Virus record (IMG/VR): IMGVR_UViG_3300012147_000006
Span: 78,156-142,155 of that record
Reading direction: 5' to 3' (one strand)
Origin: a virus
Length of the DNA stretch: 64,000 nucleotides
Part shown: one piece after another, positions 63,874-64,000 of the stretch
Layout of the letters: every line of letters begins with the position of its first letter
Position numbering within the stretch: position 1 is the first letter of the stretch
Notes under the pieces: generated by a model
Databases searched by the model: none
Told to the model about the DNA's origin: nothing
Seen by the model: the letters and a program-made list of their open reading frames with translations, nothing else
Made by a program: the position numbers and the translations under genes

Positions 63874-64000
63874 TTACTCTCCAGCTCCAGTTCCACCGAA
63901 TGAACCACCTTTGTTAAGCCCAAGGCCTGCCCAGTTTATATCTCCAGAAGCTCTGTAGTTCATAAGTTGAGTCTCTTTGTCTAAACCTGGCTTACCTTCG
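63874..64000 (-). CDS. C-terminal part of a leftward gene cut by the window edge
   Basis: Open frame of 42 codons to TAA: KPGLDKETQLMNYRASGDIN, then Gly-rich GLGLNKGGSFGGTGAGE. Probably the end of a structural protein; family unknown. Confidence 0.6.
   Translation of the reverse strand, partial: EGKPGLDKETQLMNYRASGDINWAGLGLNKGGSFGGTGAGE

Overview
The window is AT-rich DNA from a large tailed phage, probably a jumbo or T4-sized myovirus, of a Bacteroidota (Flavobacteriia-like) host. The phage assignment rests on densely packed, mostly leftward small genes with 1-14 base overlaps. It also rests on phage-type nucleotide genes (split thymidylate synthase, DHFR, dNMP kinase, adenylate kinase), several homing endonucleases, fibre-like proteins and an endolysin. 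The host assignment rests on several promoters of the Bacteroidota type (TTTG or TTG, 19-20 bases, TAnnTTTG), A-rich leaders without Shine-Dalgarno sequences, and proteins resembling families common in Bacteroidota (DUF4494-, DUF5522- and DUF6794-like). No terminase, major capsid or polymerase gene is present, so this is only part of the genome.

Layout. 0-5.3 kb: an early-type block of small unknown genes plus one SprT-like metalloprotease. Twelve copies of a rigid 29-bp promoter-like element lie before its transcription units; it includes two rightward genes. 5.3-6.1 kb: a repeat- and hairpin-rich non-coding stretch where transcription converges. 6.1-8.2 kb: ten overlapping micro-genes whose products end in a His/Tyr-Cys tail; the junction that encodes the tail often also supplies the GTG start of the next gene. 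8.3-18.7 kb: small membrane, zinc-ribbon, ParB-like and unknown genes, plus a kinase-like protein. 18.7-23.3 kb: adenylate kinase, DHFR, a CNNM-type membrane protein and an HD-phosphatase/P-loop-kinase end-healing enzyme. 24.6-31.2 kb: an NAD block (pncB, nadD, nadE, an ADP-ribose-type Nudix hydrolase and a hotdog thioesterase) with homing endonucleases around and inside it. 31.7-36.3 kb: CCA-adding enzyme, PD-(D/E)XK-like nuclease and a nucleotidyltransferase-metalloprotease fusion. 36.5-40.7 kb: dNMP kinase and a thymidylate synthase gene split by a GIY-YIG gene. 40.7-64 kb: mostly unknown and probably structural genes, with a metallothionein-like peptide, fibre-like genes beside a broken sulfotransferase, two PcfJ-like proteins, translation factor IF-3 (UUG start) and an amidase endolysin.

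How it works together. Three promoter classes can be read by eye. Class A (TTGTAACTTTTT-N10-CGTTATA) is confined to the first 5.1 kb. Class B is host-like. Class C (CTATTTAT, then an A-rich run) lies before many genes from 8 kb onward, including the homing endonucleases, and is a candidate late or phage-specific promoter. Hairpin terminators close several units. Metabolic genes would supply dTMP, dNDPs and NAD. The HD-Pnk-like and CCA-adding enzymes would repair RNA ends, and IF-3 would act on host translation.

Caveats. Six genes become full length only if one base is removed from, or added to, an A-tract; one gene has an in-frame amber codon. These may be sequencing errors, decay or recoding. 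All calls come from reading the sequence; no database search was run.
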